From the NCBI GenBank assembly GCA_050699035.1, contig JBOHDE010000004.1, forward strand, positions 1-45,775: a stretch of 45,775 nt of DNA, written 5' to 3'. The stretch is from WHTB01 sp050699035 (GTDB taxonomy: Bacteria > Actinomycetota > Actinomycetes > Propionibacteriales > Nocardioidaceae). The translations under genes and the position numbers were made by a program. This document shows positions 24,215-32,270 of this stretch, in pieces (position 1 is the stretch's first letter; the number at the start of each line of letters is the position of its first letter). A model generated the notes under the pieces. The model was given only the letters and a program-made list of their open reading frames with translations, was not told the origin of the DNA and did not search any database.

Positions 24215-24243
24215 ACGCTAGGGAGGGGGTACGGGGGGAGCAA
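24215..24243 (-). promoter_or_regulatory. Candidate promoter of the Rieske-2 operon
   Basis: Read on the minus strand, TTGCTC (24238-24243) and TAGCGT (24215-24220) are separated by 17 bases. The start of the alpha gene follows about 40 bases after the expected transcription start. The -10 box is identical to that proposed at 43895-43900. Confidence 0.45.
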
Positions 24244-24251
24244 CGGTAGGC

Positions 24252-24266
24252 TGCCATTGGATGGCA
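24252..24266. promoter_or_regulatory. Inverted repeat TGCCAT-TGG-ATGGCA, candidate IclR operator
   Basis: A perfect 6-3-6 inverted repeat 8 bases upstream of the -35 box of the alpha gene and between the divergent genes. This is the usual site of an IclR-type activator/repressor. It also precedes the IclR gene itself by 76 bases, so autoregulation is possible. Confidence 0.55.
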
Positions 24267-24342
24267 ACTCGCCGATGTTTTGCACTGTCTCGCGACGCAC
24301 CGGCCGCCGGTCCGCGACCTCGGGGCGGAAGATGGTGAAGAA

Positions 24343-25092
24343 TTGGCGCGCAGCACGGGGCCGGCCGGCGTCAGCGTGTCGAGCAAGCTGCTCGCCGTGC
24401 TCGCCTGTTTCGACGTCGAGCGTCCCACCCTGACCCTGAGCGAGATCGCGGCAGCGGCTGGGCTCCCGCTGTCGACGGCGCGGCGGCTGATCATGGAGCT
24501 GACCGTGTGGGGCGGTCTCGAGCGCCTCCCCAGTGGGCGGTACCGCGTCGGGACGCGGCTGTGGGAGATCGGGTCGTCCGCACCGAGACAGCGTGACCTG
24601 CGCGAGGCGGCGCTGCCCTACATGCAGGATCTCTACGAGGCCGCGCAGGAGAACGTCCAGCTGATCGTGCTCGACGGTCTGCAGGCGCTGTGCGTCGACA
24701 AGATCTATGGCAAACGTGCTGTTCCGACGGAGACCGACGTCGGTGGCCGGATGCCGCTGCACGCCACCGGGGCGGGGAAGGCACTGCTCGCGTTCTCCGC
24801 CCCCGACCTCCTCCACCGGGCGATCGAGGCAGGTCTCACCCGGTGCACCCCACACACGCTGGTCGAGCCGGGCCGACTCGCCGCCTCCCTCGAGAAGGCA
24901 CGGGAGACGGGCCTGGCGTACTCCAAGGAGGAGAAGGTGCTCGGCGCGGTCTCGGTGGCGTCTCCCCTGATCGACCGCGATCGGCAGCTCCTCGGTGCCG
25001 TCGCGATCGTAGCCAGGGTCGGCACCCGACTGGATCGGCTCGGACCAGCCGTGCGTACTGCCGCCCTGAGCATCTCCCGCGTGATCGGTTGA
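24343..25092 (+). CDS. IclR-family transcriptional regulator (second Rieske operon)
   Basis: This protein of about 249 residues has the winged helix SVSSKLLAVLACFDVERPTLTLSEIAAAAGLPLSTARRLIMELTVWGGLERL and an effector domain with VGGRMPLHATGAGKALLAF and GLAYSKEEKVLGAVSVASPL. The start is unclear: TTG at 24343 gives a typical LARSTGPAG opening and follows GAAG. A TTG at 24280 adds a Cys/His-rich leader, and a GTG at 24376 is a shorter option. It is divergent from the Rieske-2 alpha gene and most likely controls it. Confidence 0.85.
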   Translation: MARSTGPAGVSVSSKLLAVLACFDVERPTLTLSEIAAAAGLPLSTARRLIMELTVWGGLERLPSGRYRVGTRLWEIGSSAPRQRDLREAALPYMQDLYEAAQENVQLIVLDGLQALCVDKIYGKRAVPTETDVGGRMPLHATGAGKALLAFSAPDLLHRAIEAGLTRCTPHTLVEPGRLAASLEKARETGLAYSKEEKVLGAVSVASPLIDRDRQLLGAVAIVARVGTRLDRLGPAVRTAALSISRVIG

Positions 25093-25099
25093 CCCCTCT

Positions 25100-25183
25100 C
25101 TCGCGCCGAGGTTGCGCGGGTGCACCAGGGGGACGCGCCCCTGCGACCGCTCAGGTCGCGGTGCTGCCCGGCGGCGCGGGGCC
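25100..25183. repeat. Dispersed intergenic repeat, copy B
   Basis: About 84 bases starting with CTCGCGCCGAGGTTGCGCG, then GGTGCACCAG and CTGCGACCGCTCAG. It matches the copy at 25591-25678 almost base for base, apart from two small gaps and a few substitutions. It starts 7 bases after the IclR stop. The gap 25093-25644 has no convincing gene. Confidence 0.8.
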
Positions 25184-25240
25184 GAGTCGACGTGTTCCGC
25201 GAGCTGCTCCGGCTCGTCGACTGAACGGTGGGTTCCGGTC

Positions 25241-25292
25241 AGTCGCGTGTCATGTGGTGGACCTGACGCCGCGGAACCGATGACACGCGACT
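25241..25292. repeat. Widely spaced 13-base inverted repeat
   Basis: AGTCGCGTGTCAT at 25241-25253 is the exact complement of ATGACACGCGACT at 25280-25292, with 26 bases between. It could be a hairpin, two half-sites of a binding site, or a mobile-element trace. Confidence 0.6.
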
Positions 25293-25320
25293 TGTGATGG
25301 GCGGTGACCGGGTGCCGGCA

Positions 25321-25406
25321 GGCGGACCCGAATGCATTCTGCGGACACATGTTGGCAGATCACGTGCGGCGGGCGGAACCGCGTGCATTCTGCGGACACG
25401 TGTCGG
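25321..25406. repeat. Two direct copies of a ~35-base unit, 51-base period
   Basis: Units start at 25321 and 25372; both hold the 16-base string TGCATTCTGCGGACAC (25333 and 25384) and neighbouring similar bases. The rest of each 51-base period differs. Further along, a 14-base string GTGAAGTTGTGGCC is repeated in tandem at about 25509-25537. Confidence 0.65.
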
Positions 25407-25590
25407 CCAGCGACGACCCGGACCGATCTCGGCGTGCCATGGGCTACTTCACCCCTCGAACCGCCACTTCCGGCCCCGATTCCGGACTCAGAATGTCGGT
25501 TCGGAGGGTGAAGTTGTGGCCGTGAAGTTGTGGCCGACGGGCTCGGACAAGCATTTCCCCGGATACGGGTGCGGCGCCAACCCCCGAATA

Positions 25591-25678
25591 CTCGCGCCGA
25601 GGTTGCGCGGGTGCACCAGTGGGCGGACGCGCCGCTGCGACCGCTCAGCTCGTGGTGCTGCCCGGCGGTGCGTGGGCC
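25591..25678. repeat. Dispersed intergenic repeat, copy C, entering the SulP gene
   Basis: About 88 bases similar to 25100-25183. Its last 34 bases lie inside the 3' end of the SulP gene and code for the last 11 residues and the stop. The repeat therefore either donated the stop or was partly copied from here. Confidence 0.78.
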
Positions 25679-27351
25679 ACACGGGAGGCGTGAACGCGTG
25701 CATGGGCGATGGCTTCGGGCGTGTGCCCGAACAGATGGCGTTCGTGGGCGAGGCCGTCATGGACGCCGAGCTCTCGCAGGACCCGTTCGTGGTGTGCTTG
25801 GACTCCAGAGAGCAGCACCGTGATCCCGCGGCCTTCGAGCTGGGCGATGGTGTCGGCGAGCACGTGCGCGCCGGTGGCATCGATCGTGGTGACTCGTGAC
25901 ATCCGGAGTACGACGACTCGCACGTCACTGACCTCGGCGAGCTCGAGCAGGAAGTCGTGGGCGGCGGCGAAGAACAGGGGCCCGTCGATGCGGTAGCACA
26001 CGATGTGCTCGTCGAGCAGTGCCCGTTCCTCGTCGAAGTGGTCGCCCTCGTCGAGCGGCATCTCGTCGAGCCGGGCGGTGAGCGCGGTCTGTCGCAGGGC
26101 GACGAACCCGGCAACGACCAGACCGACCAAGACCGCCGTCACCAGGTCGAACACGACGGTGGCGACCGCGGTGATCGCCAGGACGGCTGCGTCGCCCCTG
26201 GTCGCGCGGAGCAGAGCGCGCAGGCTCGACACTCTGACCATGTGCACGGCGGTCGCGATCAGCACGCCGGCCAGAGCTGACAGCGGTATCTCGCCGACCC
26301 ATCGGGCCGCCACCAGTACGACGGCGAGCAGAACGAGCGCATGGGTGACGGACGCCAGGCGTGAAGTGGCGCCGGAGCGCACGTTGACCGCCGTACGTGC
26401 GATGGCCGCGGTTGCCGGGATCCCGCCGAAGAGGGGTGCACCGAGGTTGGCGAGCCCTTGGCCAACCAGTTCGCGGTCGGAGTCGTGGCGTTGACCCACG
26501 CTCATGGCGTCGGCAACGGTTGCCGAGAGCAGGCTCTCCAGGGCCGCCAGCGCGGCGACTGCGATCGCGGGCAGGACGAGGGCGTCCAGGTCGGCAAGGG
26601 GGACCGTGGGCAGGGTCGGTGCCGGAAGGGCCGACGGGATGCTGTGGATCTGGACTGCTCCGAGGTTGAAGACGCCGTTGGCGACAGCCGCGGCGGCCAC
26701 GGCGATCAACGAGCCGGGCAGGCTAGGTCGGACCCGGGCAAGCGTCAGAATGCCGACCACGACGGCCAGGGACATGCCGACCGGAGTCCAGACAGGATCG
26801 ACCAGCCAGGCATGAACCGCGCGCGCGGCGAGCGCCAGCACCTTCTCTGCGTGCACCGGGACACCCAGGGCCGCCGGTAGCTGCTGCAGCCCGATGATGA
26901 GCGCGATGCCGACGGTGAAGCCTTCGACGACCGGGATCGGCACGTAGCGGATGAACCGTCCCGCGCCGGCGTACCCGAGTCCGATCAAGATCAGGCCCGC
27001 CAGCAAACCGACCACCAGCACACCGTCGGCTCCGTACGCAGCGATGATCGGCACCAGCACCACGGTCATGGCCCCGGTGGGCCCACTGACCTGGACCCGG
27101 CTGCCGCCGAAGACAGCGGCGAGCCCGCCCGCCACGATCGCCGTGATCAGCCCGGCGCCGGCGCCCATCCCGGAGCTGACGCCGAAGCCCAAGGCGAGTG
27201 GCAGCGCGACCAGTCCCACCATCAGGCCAGCAGTGAGGTCGCGGCCCGGCCGCGCGTGAGCCCAGTCCGCGCGACGCGGCAACAGTGCAACGGTGCGAGA
27301 CAGCGGGACGCGTAGCCAGATCAGGCCCGGTCGGGCGGATGAGCCGGTCAC
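25645..27351 (-). CDS. SulP-family anion transporter with STAS domain
   Basis: This 568-residue protein starts with a SulP membrane domain: RPGRDLTAGLMVGLVALPLALGFGVSSGMGAGAGLITAIVAGG, then a SGPTGAMTVVLVPI loop, with about 12-14 hydrophobic segments. A C-terminal STAS domain follows, with ERALLDEHIVCYRIDGPLFFAAAHDF and VTTIDATGAHVLADTI, where DATG takes the place of the DSSG of anti-sigma antagonists. Members carry sulfate, bicarbonate or dicarboxylates. The GTG at 27351 overlaps the stop of the ArsR-like gene, so both are one unit. The last 11 residues come from the dispersed repeat at 25591-25678. Confidence 0.93.
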   Translation of the reverse strand: MTGSSARPGLIWLRVPLSRTVALLPRRADWAHARPGRDLTAGLMVGLVALPLALGFGVSSGMGAGAGLITAIVAGGLAAVFGGSRVQVSGPTGAMTVVLVPIIAAYGADGVLVVGLLAGLILIGLGYAGAGRFIRYVPIPVVEGFTVGIALIIGLQQLPAALGVPVHAEKVLALAARAVHAWLVDPVWTPVGMSLAVVVGILTLARVRPSLPGSLIAVAAAAVANGVFNLGAVQIHSIPSALPAPTLPTVPLADLDALVLPAIAVAALAALESLLSATVADAMSVGQRHDSDRELVGQGLANLGAPLFGGIPATAAIARTAVNVRSGATSRLASVTHALVLLAVVLVAARWVGEIPLSALAGVLIATAVHMVRVSSLRALLRATRGDAAVLAITAVATVVFDLVTAVLVGLVVAGFVALRQTALTARLDEMPLDEGDHFDEERALLDEHIVCYRIDGPLFFAAAHDFLLELAEVSDVRVVVLRMSRVTTIDATGAHVLADTIAQLEGRGITVLLSGVQAHHERVLRELGVHDGLAHERHLFGHTPEAIAHARVHASRVAHAPPGSTTS

Positions 27352-27698
27352 TGCGCCCGGACGGTGGGCGACAGCTCGGACTCCAGGTCACCCTGCGCGG
27401 CGATGAGCCCGGACAGGATGCTTCGGGCGGCCAGCAGCAAGTCGCGGACCTCCGGAACGCTCACCGAGTAGATCACCTCGCCTCCCTCGCGGTGGAAGAC
27501 CACCAGGGAGGTTCGCCGCAGGACGGCAAGCTGTTGGGAGAGGTTGCTGGGCTCGATCGCGATCATCTCGAGGAGCTCGTGCACGGCATGGTCGCGCTCG
27601 GACAGCAACTCCAGGATCCGGATCCGGGCGGGATGTCCGAGGGTCTTGAAGAACTCGGCCTTGGCTTGGTAGAGCGGGACGCTCACGGCACAGCCCAC
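27348..27698 (-). CDS. ArsR-family (winged-helix) transcriptional regulator
   Basis: This 116-residue regulator begins its conserved part with PLYQAKAEFFKTLGHPARIRILELLSERDHAVHELLEMIAIEPSNLSQQLAVLRRTSLVVFHREGGEVIYSV, a full ArsR winged helix. It has no Cys pair for metals in the helix, so it may sense something else. GTG at 27698 follows AAGGA at 10 bases; a GTG at 27686 would remove MGCA. It is co-transcribed with the SulP transporter, which it probably regulates. The divergent gap to the PEP carboxykinase gene (27699-27939) may hold promoters for both: TTGAAG-16-TAGCCT on the minus strand and TTGCGC-16-TACCCT on the plus strand overlap there. Confidence 0.88.
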   Translation of the reverse strand: MGCAVSVPLYQAKAEFFKTLGHPARIRILELLSERDHAVHELLEMIAIEPSNLSQQLAVLRRTSLVVFHREGGEVIYSVSVPEVRDLLLAARSILSGLIAAQGDLESELSPTVRAQ

Positions 27699-27864
27699 AT
27701 GCTGTCGATCCTTCGCGGGATGGAGGGCCTCATCCGAGGCAGTATCTGCAGGCTACATGAGTTGCGCAGTTCTTCAAGTCGTGTACCCTTCGGGACACGC
27801 GACGTCGTGGAATCCAGGTCGCGGCGCTCCGGCGCGCAATAACCGGGCGCACCGCAGCGCCGCA

Positions 27865-27930
27865 ACGAGGGCATCCCCCAACTCAACAGCAGCGAAGACG
27901 AGGGCATCCCCGACTCAATAGCAGCGAGAG
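27865..27930. repeat. 33-base tandem duplication upstream of the PEP carboxykinase gene
   Basis: ACGAGGGCATCCCC-x-ACTCAA-x-AGCAGCGA occurs at 27865-27897 and again at 27898-27930, with a few substitutions. The second copy runs into the AGAGGA ribosome site of the carboxykinase gene. It lies in the 5' leader and may affect translation or be a neutral slip. Confidence 0.75.
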
Positions 27931-27939
27931 GACCGAACC

Positions 27940-29814
27940 GTGGTGGCCGATGTCGAGAAGGTGTTGGACGAAGCCGGTCTGACGAACCCGAAGGTGCGCG
28001 AATACGTCTCCTTCTGGGCCGAGTTGACCGACGCCGATCGGGTCGAGATCGTCACTGCGGCCGACGACGCTCGGCTGATCAAGGAGTCGCTCGAGGCCAG
28101 CGAGATCCTGCCCGCCGGCGAGGGCCGCTACTACTCGCGCAGCTACCACAAGGACACGGCCCGTTCGGAGGAGCGGACGATCGTTGCGACCAGCGAGGCG
28201 GAGGACCGCGGCGTTTACAACAATTGGCGGCTGGCATCCGAGATGCACCCGATCCTCGAGGAGCGGATGCGCGGGGCGTCGGCCGGCAAGACCATGTACG
28301 TCGTCCCCTACCTGATGGCGCCCCCCGGCTCCCCGCTTGAGCCGTACGCCGCCGGGGTCGAGCTCACCGACCACCGCACCGTCGTGCTGCACATGATCCG
28401 GATGGCCCGTGTCGGCGTGCAGTACGTCGAGAACCTCGCCGATCCAGGCAGCTTTGTGCGTGCCGTCCACGTCACAGGCGACCTGGAACACCTCGGTCAG
28501 GGCACCCCCGACGACCAGCGCTACTTCGTCACCGTGGGCGACGAGCGCACGATCTTGCACTTCGGGTCGTCGTACGGCGGCAACGCGTTGCTGGGCAAGA
28601 TCGCTCATGGGCTGCGTCAGGCGTCGTACGACGGGTGGGCTTCGGGGAAGTTCCTGGCCGAGCAGTTCATGCTCATCGGCATCACTGACAAGGAGACCGG
28701 CCGGACGTACCACATCTGTGGCGGCTTCCCGAGCGCATCGGGCAAGACCAACCTGGCGATGATGCTGGCCCCCGACGCCCTCGGCGACCGCTACCACGTC
28801 TCCTTCTACGGCGACGACATCGCCTGGCTGTGGGTCGACCCGGAGGACGGCAAGCTCTATGGCATGAACCCCGAGTTCGGCGTGTTCGGAGTGGCCAAGG
28901 ACACCAACGAGACCACCAACCCGACGGCGCTGAAGTCCGTGAGCGAGGGCAGCCAAGCACTGTTCACCAACGTCGCCTACAACGAAGCGACCCACGAGGT
29001 GTGGTGGGAGGGCAAGACACCCGAGCCCCCGGCCGACGTGACCGGCTGGCGAGACTGGAAGGGCAGCCTGATCTCCGAGCGTCCGGCGCGCAGTGACGAG
29101 CCGTGGTCGCACCCGAACTCCCGCTTCACCACGACGCTGGCCAACGTGCCCAACGTCGCCGCCGACTTCGAGGACCCCCGCGGTGTGCCCATCGACGCCA
29201 TCATCTTCGGTGGCCGCACGCGCGACCGGGAGCCGCTGATCCGGGCGATCACCGACCTGGCCGAGGGTATCTACGACGGGCTGACCCTCGGCGCGGAGGC
29301 GACCTTCGCGGCGGAGGGCGTCGACGGCCAGCTGCGCTACGACCCGATGTCGATGCGACCCTTCCTGTCCTACCCCGAGGGCGCGTATGCCGCGCACTGG
29401 CTGAAGATCATCGGCCGGTCCAGCGAGCAGCCGATCTTCGCACACGTGAACTGGTTCCAGCGCGACCCCGAAGACGACCACTTCCTGTGGCCCGGCTACC
29501 GCGACAACCTGCGGCCGCTGCTCTGGCTCATGCGTCTCAAGAACGGCGAAGTCACCGGTCGACAGACGCCGGTCGGTATCCTCCCAACCGAGGACGAGCT
29601 CAACCTCGAGGGCGTCAGCATCACGCCCGATGACCTTCATACGATCCTGTCGATCGACGTCGACCGGTGGCGGGAAGAAATCACGAACCGCGGACAACAC
29701 CTGACCCAGTTCGACAACCTGCCCGACGAGATCTGGACGGCACACCGCCGCATCGCCGGAGCGCTTCGGGCCGAGGCGGGCCGACAGGCTGGCCCCTCGG
29801 GCCGCGCGGGCTGA
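27940..29814 (+). CDS. pckG: Phosphoenolpyruvate carboxykinase (GTP type), divergent
   Basis: This 624-residue enzyme should convert oxaloacetate + GTP to PEP + CO2 + GDP. Family segments are HFGSSYGGNALLGKIAHGLR, a kinase-1a P-loop GGFPSASGKTNLAMM, SFYGDDIAWLWV, NPEFGVFGVA, HPNSRFTTTLANVP and FGGRTRDREPLI. The P-loop has Ser267 where GTP-type enzymes known to me have a hyper-reactive Cys (PSACGKT). The N-terminal third is also less conserved than in mycobacterial enzymes, so this may be a second, divergent form. A GTG at 27940 with AGAGGA upstream is the start. The gene stands alone between the ArsR/SulP unit and a secreted protein. A role in balancing C4 acids from aromatic breakdown is possible. 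Confidence 0.9.
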   Translation: MVADVEKVLDEAGLTNPKVREYVSFWAELTDADRVEIVTAADDARLIKESLEASEILPAGEGRYYSRSYHKDTARSEERTIVATSEAEDRGVYNNWRLASEMHPILEERMRGASAGKTMYVVPYLMAPPGSPLEPYAAGVELTDHRTVVLHMIRMARVGVQYVENLADPGSFVRAVHVTGDLEHLGQGTPDDQRYFVTVGDERTILHFGSSYGGNALLGKIAHGLRQASYDGWASGKFLAEQFMLIGITDKETGRTYHICGGFPSASGKTNLAMMLAPDALGDRYHVSFYGDDIAWLWVDPEDGKLYGMNPEFGVFGVAKDTNETTNPTALKSVSEGSQALFTNVAYNEATHEVWWEGKTPEPPADVTGWRDWKGSLISERPARSDEPWSHPNSRFTTTLANVPNVAADFEDPRGVPIDAIIFGGRTRDREPLIRAITDLAEGIYDGLTLGAEATFAAEGVDGQLRYDPMSMRPFLSYPEGAYAAHWLKIIGRSSEQPIFAHVNWFQRDPEDDHFLWPGYRDNLRPLLWLMRLKNGEVTGRQTPVGILPTEDELNLEGVSITPDDLHTILSIDVDRWREEITNRGQHLTQFDNLPDEIWTAHRRIAGALRAEAGRQAGPSGRAG

Positions 29815-29832
29815 ACAACAGCCCAAGCACAG

Positions 29833-30354
29833 TCAGCCGGCGAGCGTCGTGCAGATGTTCTCCACGGGGCCACTGCCGCGGGTGACGGTCCGGGTGCCGT
29901 CCGGAGCGAAGGACACCGCGTGCCCCGCTCCTGTGAACACGAGGAACGCGGGGCCCTCGGGGTCCGTCGGCTGGAGTCCGGCGGCGAAGTGACCGCCCTG
30001 CAGCGCAAGCTCTTGCAGGGTCCCGTCGGCGCGCCAGGTGAAGATGCCGTTGCCGGTCAGGTTCCGTTCGACGGAGGCTCCGGTGTCTTCGTTGGTCAGA
30101 CGGACGATGAGCTGACCGACGACCTTCTGGGTCCGCGGCGTGCCGTCCTCGAACGTGCTGAGAGTACGGATCTGCTCGTCGTCGGACAGCACGGTGCTGC
30201 TCAGCGCGAACGGGCAGCGGGCGCCGGCTGGAACGCTGAAGTCCGACGAGGCCACGTCGGACCACGGGCCGCGGCTCTCTGCCCACGCTGCCGGGGTCAG
30301 GGACAACGGGACGGCTACGGACAGAGCAAGGACGAGGTGACGGAGCAGACGCAT
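29833..30354 (-). CDS. Secreted protein of unknown function
   Basis: This 173-residue protein starts with a clear signal peptide (MRLLRHLVLALSVAVPLSLT, then PAAWA, likely cleavage after residue 25). The mature part is beta-rich with repeats of V-x-L-T-N/W-x-A-D-G, and has two Cys, one in ARCPFAL and one near the end in ENICTTLAG, which may form a disulfide. I do not recognise a family with certainty; similar short exported proteins are common in actinobacteria. It is convergent with the carboxykinase gene (18-base gap) and preceded by an unusually AT-rich stretch at 30360-30420, which may hold its promoter. Confidence 0.75.
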   Translation of the reverse strand: MRLLRHLVLALSVAVPLSLTPAAWAESRGPWSDVASSDFSVPAGARCPFALSSTVLSDDEQIRTLSTFEDGTPRTQKVVGQLIVRLTNEDTGASVERNLTGNGIFTWRADGTLQELALQGGHFAAGLQPTDPEGPAFLVFTGAGHAVSFAPDGTRTVTRGSGPVENICTTLAG

Positions 30355-30460
30355 CGGGGTTTCCAATCGTTCAGCATGGCTAACCGAATAACTAGTGAAA
30401 ACAGGTTTGCCTACGCTAACGGGTCGCTCCACCCACCAGCAACAGGTGACGCCAGCCGCG

Positions 30461-31495
30461 CTACCTGTCCAGCCAGGGTCGCCGCGGCGGGTTGAACGGT
30501 TCGAACTCGCCGTAGTCCTTCGACCGTGACGCCGAGACGCCGACGACCTCGCCGACCTGCCCGACGCCGTGCTGGTCGAGGTAGGAGTCGAGGTCGCTGA
30601 CGACCTCGGTGAGTGCGCCAGGTCCACGCATCATCAGCAGGCTGGCCAGTTCCACGGCCCGGGCGCCGGAGAGCACGAACCGGGCGACATCCAGACCGTC
30701 ACGAGCACCGTTCGTGCCGATCAACGGAGTCCCCGCCGGCAGCGCCCGGAAGCAGCTGCTGACCGAGTACAGGCTGATCGGCAGCATCCAACGCCCGCCG
30801 ACCGCGCCCGCCGAACCCAGCTCCGGCTCCCAGGTGTCGAGACTGGGCACGAACCCGTTGGATCGGCCGATCATGGTCACCGCGTCCGCGCCGTTCGCGA
30901 CGGCGGCTCGCGCGAGTGACACGATGTCGCCGGCCTGCCCCGGGAGCTTGACGATCAGCGGGCAGGAGACGGCGGCCCGCACCGCTCGCACGTACCGGGC
31001 GACGCCTTCGGTCTCGGTGACCTGCTCGACGGCGCTGCTCTCCCGACCGTGCGGCGCTCCGATGTTCAGCTCCACCGCAGGCACCACCTCGGCCAACCGG
31101 GCCGCCAGCGTGGCGGCCCCTTCGGGCGATGCCACGGTGATGCTGCCGATGACGGCTGCGTCGGCGGCCACGGCGTGTCGCTGCGTACGCTCGAGCATCG
31201 CCACCCACTCGTCGATGCCGGTGTCGACCAGCCCGGAGCGGTTGAGCAGGATCTCAGCGCCCGTCGCCGCGCCCCAGGGCACCGGACGGAGCTCGTCGTC
31301 CAGCAGTGTGTAGTCGGCCGCGGCGAGCTGACGAGCAGCTGCCGGCAGCTCGTTGACCGACTTCGCGACGACCGCGCCCGCCCCGGCGCCGAGGCAGGCC
31401 CGTATCCCCTCCTCGGTCATCGTCACCTCGCAGGAGGCGGCGATCACCGGGTTGCGCAGCCGGATGCCGCACAGCTCGGTGGTGAGGTCAGCCAC
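30461..31495 (-). CDS. Dihydroorotate dehydrogenase-like flavoprotein
   Basis: This 344-residue TIM-barrel protein resembles the PyrD/PreA group. It starts ADLTTELCGIRLRNPVIAASCEVTMTEEGIRACLGAGAGAVVAKSV, with the Lys in AKS that usually touches FMN, followed by ELNIGAPHG, CPLIVKLPGQAGD and a GTNGARDGLDVARFVLSGARAVELAS phosphate-binding end. It is not expected to be the pyrimidine enzyme, given its place at the end of a catabolic operon. It may reduce a C=C bond in a ring-cleavage product. The GTG at 31495 overlaps the aldolase stop by 8 bases. Confidence 0.8.
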   Translation of the reverse strand: MADLTTELCGIRLRNPVIAASCEVTMTEEGIRACLGAGAGAVVAKSVNELPAAARQLAAADYTLLDDELRPVPWGAATGAEILLNRSGLVDTGIDEWVAMLERTQRHAVAADAAVIGSITVASPEGAATLAARLAEVVPAVELNIGAPHGRESSAVEQVTETEGVARYVRAVRAAVSCPLIVKLPGQAGDIVSLARAAVANGADAVTMIGRSNGFVPSLDTWEPELGSAGAVGGRWMLPISLYSVSSCFRALPAGTPLIGTNGARDGLDVARFVLSGARAVELASLLMMRGPGALTEVVSDLDSYLDQHGVGQVGEVVGVSASRSKDYGEFEPFNPPRRPWLDR

Positions 31496-32270
31496 CGTCG
31501 CCCACCGCCTCGACGAGGGCGGCGGACTGGTCCTTGGCCGCCGCCGCGAGCACGGCGAGGTCGCTGCCGACCGCGACGTACCGGTAGCCGGCCCCGATGG
31601 CGCGACGCGCGTCGGCGGCGTTGGCGGCGAAGATGCCCAGCGGTGTCTCGGTCGTACGTGCGGCGTCCTCGATCTCCGCGATCTTGGCCACCACGGCGGG
31701 TGCCTGGGTCTGACCGGGTACGCCGAGGTCCACCGAGAGGTCCATCGGACCGACGAACGCGATGTCGAGGCCGGCCATGATGGTGTCGAGTGGGTCGTCA
31801 TAGCGATCCGACTCGAGCTGGCCGATGCCCAGGGTCTCGTTGTTGCTGGTGTCCAGGTACTCCCGCACCGGGGTGGCGCCGTAGCGCGCGGCGGGCTGGG
31901 CCAGGCTCAGCCCGCGCTGGCCGGCCGGCGGATAGCGGAGGGATCTGTTGAGGCGCTCCGCCTCGACCGCCGTCGTCACCCCGGACAGCTGGATCCCGTC
32001 CGCGCCGGCCTCCAGGTACCGGTTCAGCTGGCCGGGGTCGAGGGACGCGACTCGGACGACGACCGGGATGCCGGCCGAGCGGCCGGCCTGGATCACAGTC
32101 CGGGCCTCGCGCTCGTCGATCTGGGCGTGCTCGGTGTCGCAGATCAGGAAGTCCAGCCCGGCAGCGGCCAGCACGTCGACCACCTCGGGCCGAGGCAGCT
32201 TGACGAACGTGCCGAGCACGGGGCGGCGACATGCCAGTGCGCGCAGCGTCGGTCCGGCCATCTCAGACAC
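31488..32270 (-). CDS. HpcH/HpaI-family aldolase
   Basis: This 260-residue class II pyruvate aldolase-like protein shows GTFVKLPRPEVVDVLAAAGLDFLICDTEHAQID, with the metal-binding Glu-His, then GIPVVVRVASLDPGQLNRYLEAGADGIQLSGV and AFVGPMDLSVDLG. Members cleave hydroxy-oxo-acids to pyruvate and an aldehyde, often as the last step of extradiol ring cleavage. The start may be GTG at 32270 or ATG at 32261. The metal and Arg residues look intact. With the LigAB-like genes upstream, it probably yields pyruvate from the ring-cleavage product. Confidence 0.88.
   Translation of the reverse strand: MSEMAGPTLRALACRRPVLGTFVKLPRPEVVDVLAAAGLDFLICDTEHAQIDEREARTVIQAGRSAGIPVVVRVASLDPGQLNRYLEAGADGIQLSGVTTAVEAERLNRSLRYPPAGQRGLSLAQPAARYGATPVREYLDTSNNETLGIGQLESDRYDDPLDTIMAGLDIAFVGPMDLSVDLGVPGQTQAPAVVAKIAEIEDAARTTETPLGIFAANAADARRAIGAGYRYVAVGSDLAVLAAAAKDQSAALVEAVGDGG

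Noticed and set aside
25321..25406. CRISPR array
   Set aside because: Only two units, high similarity limited to about 35 of 51 bases, and no cas genes nearby.
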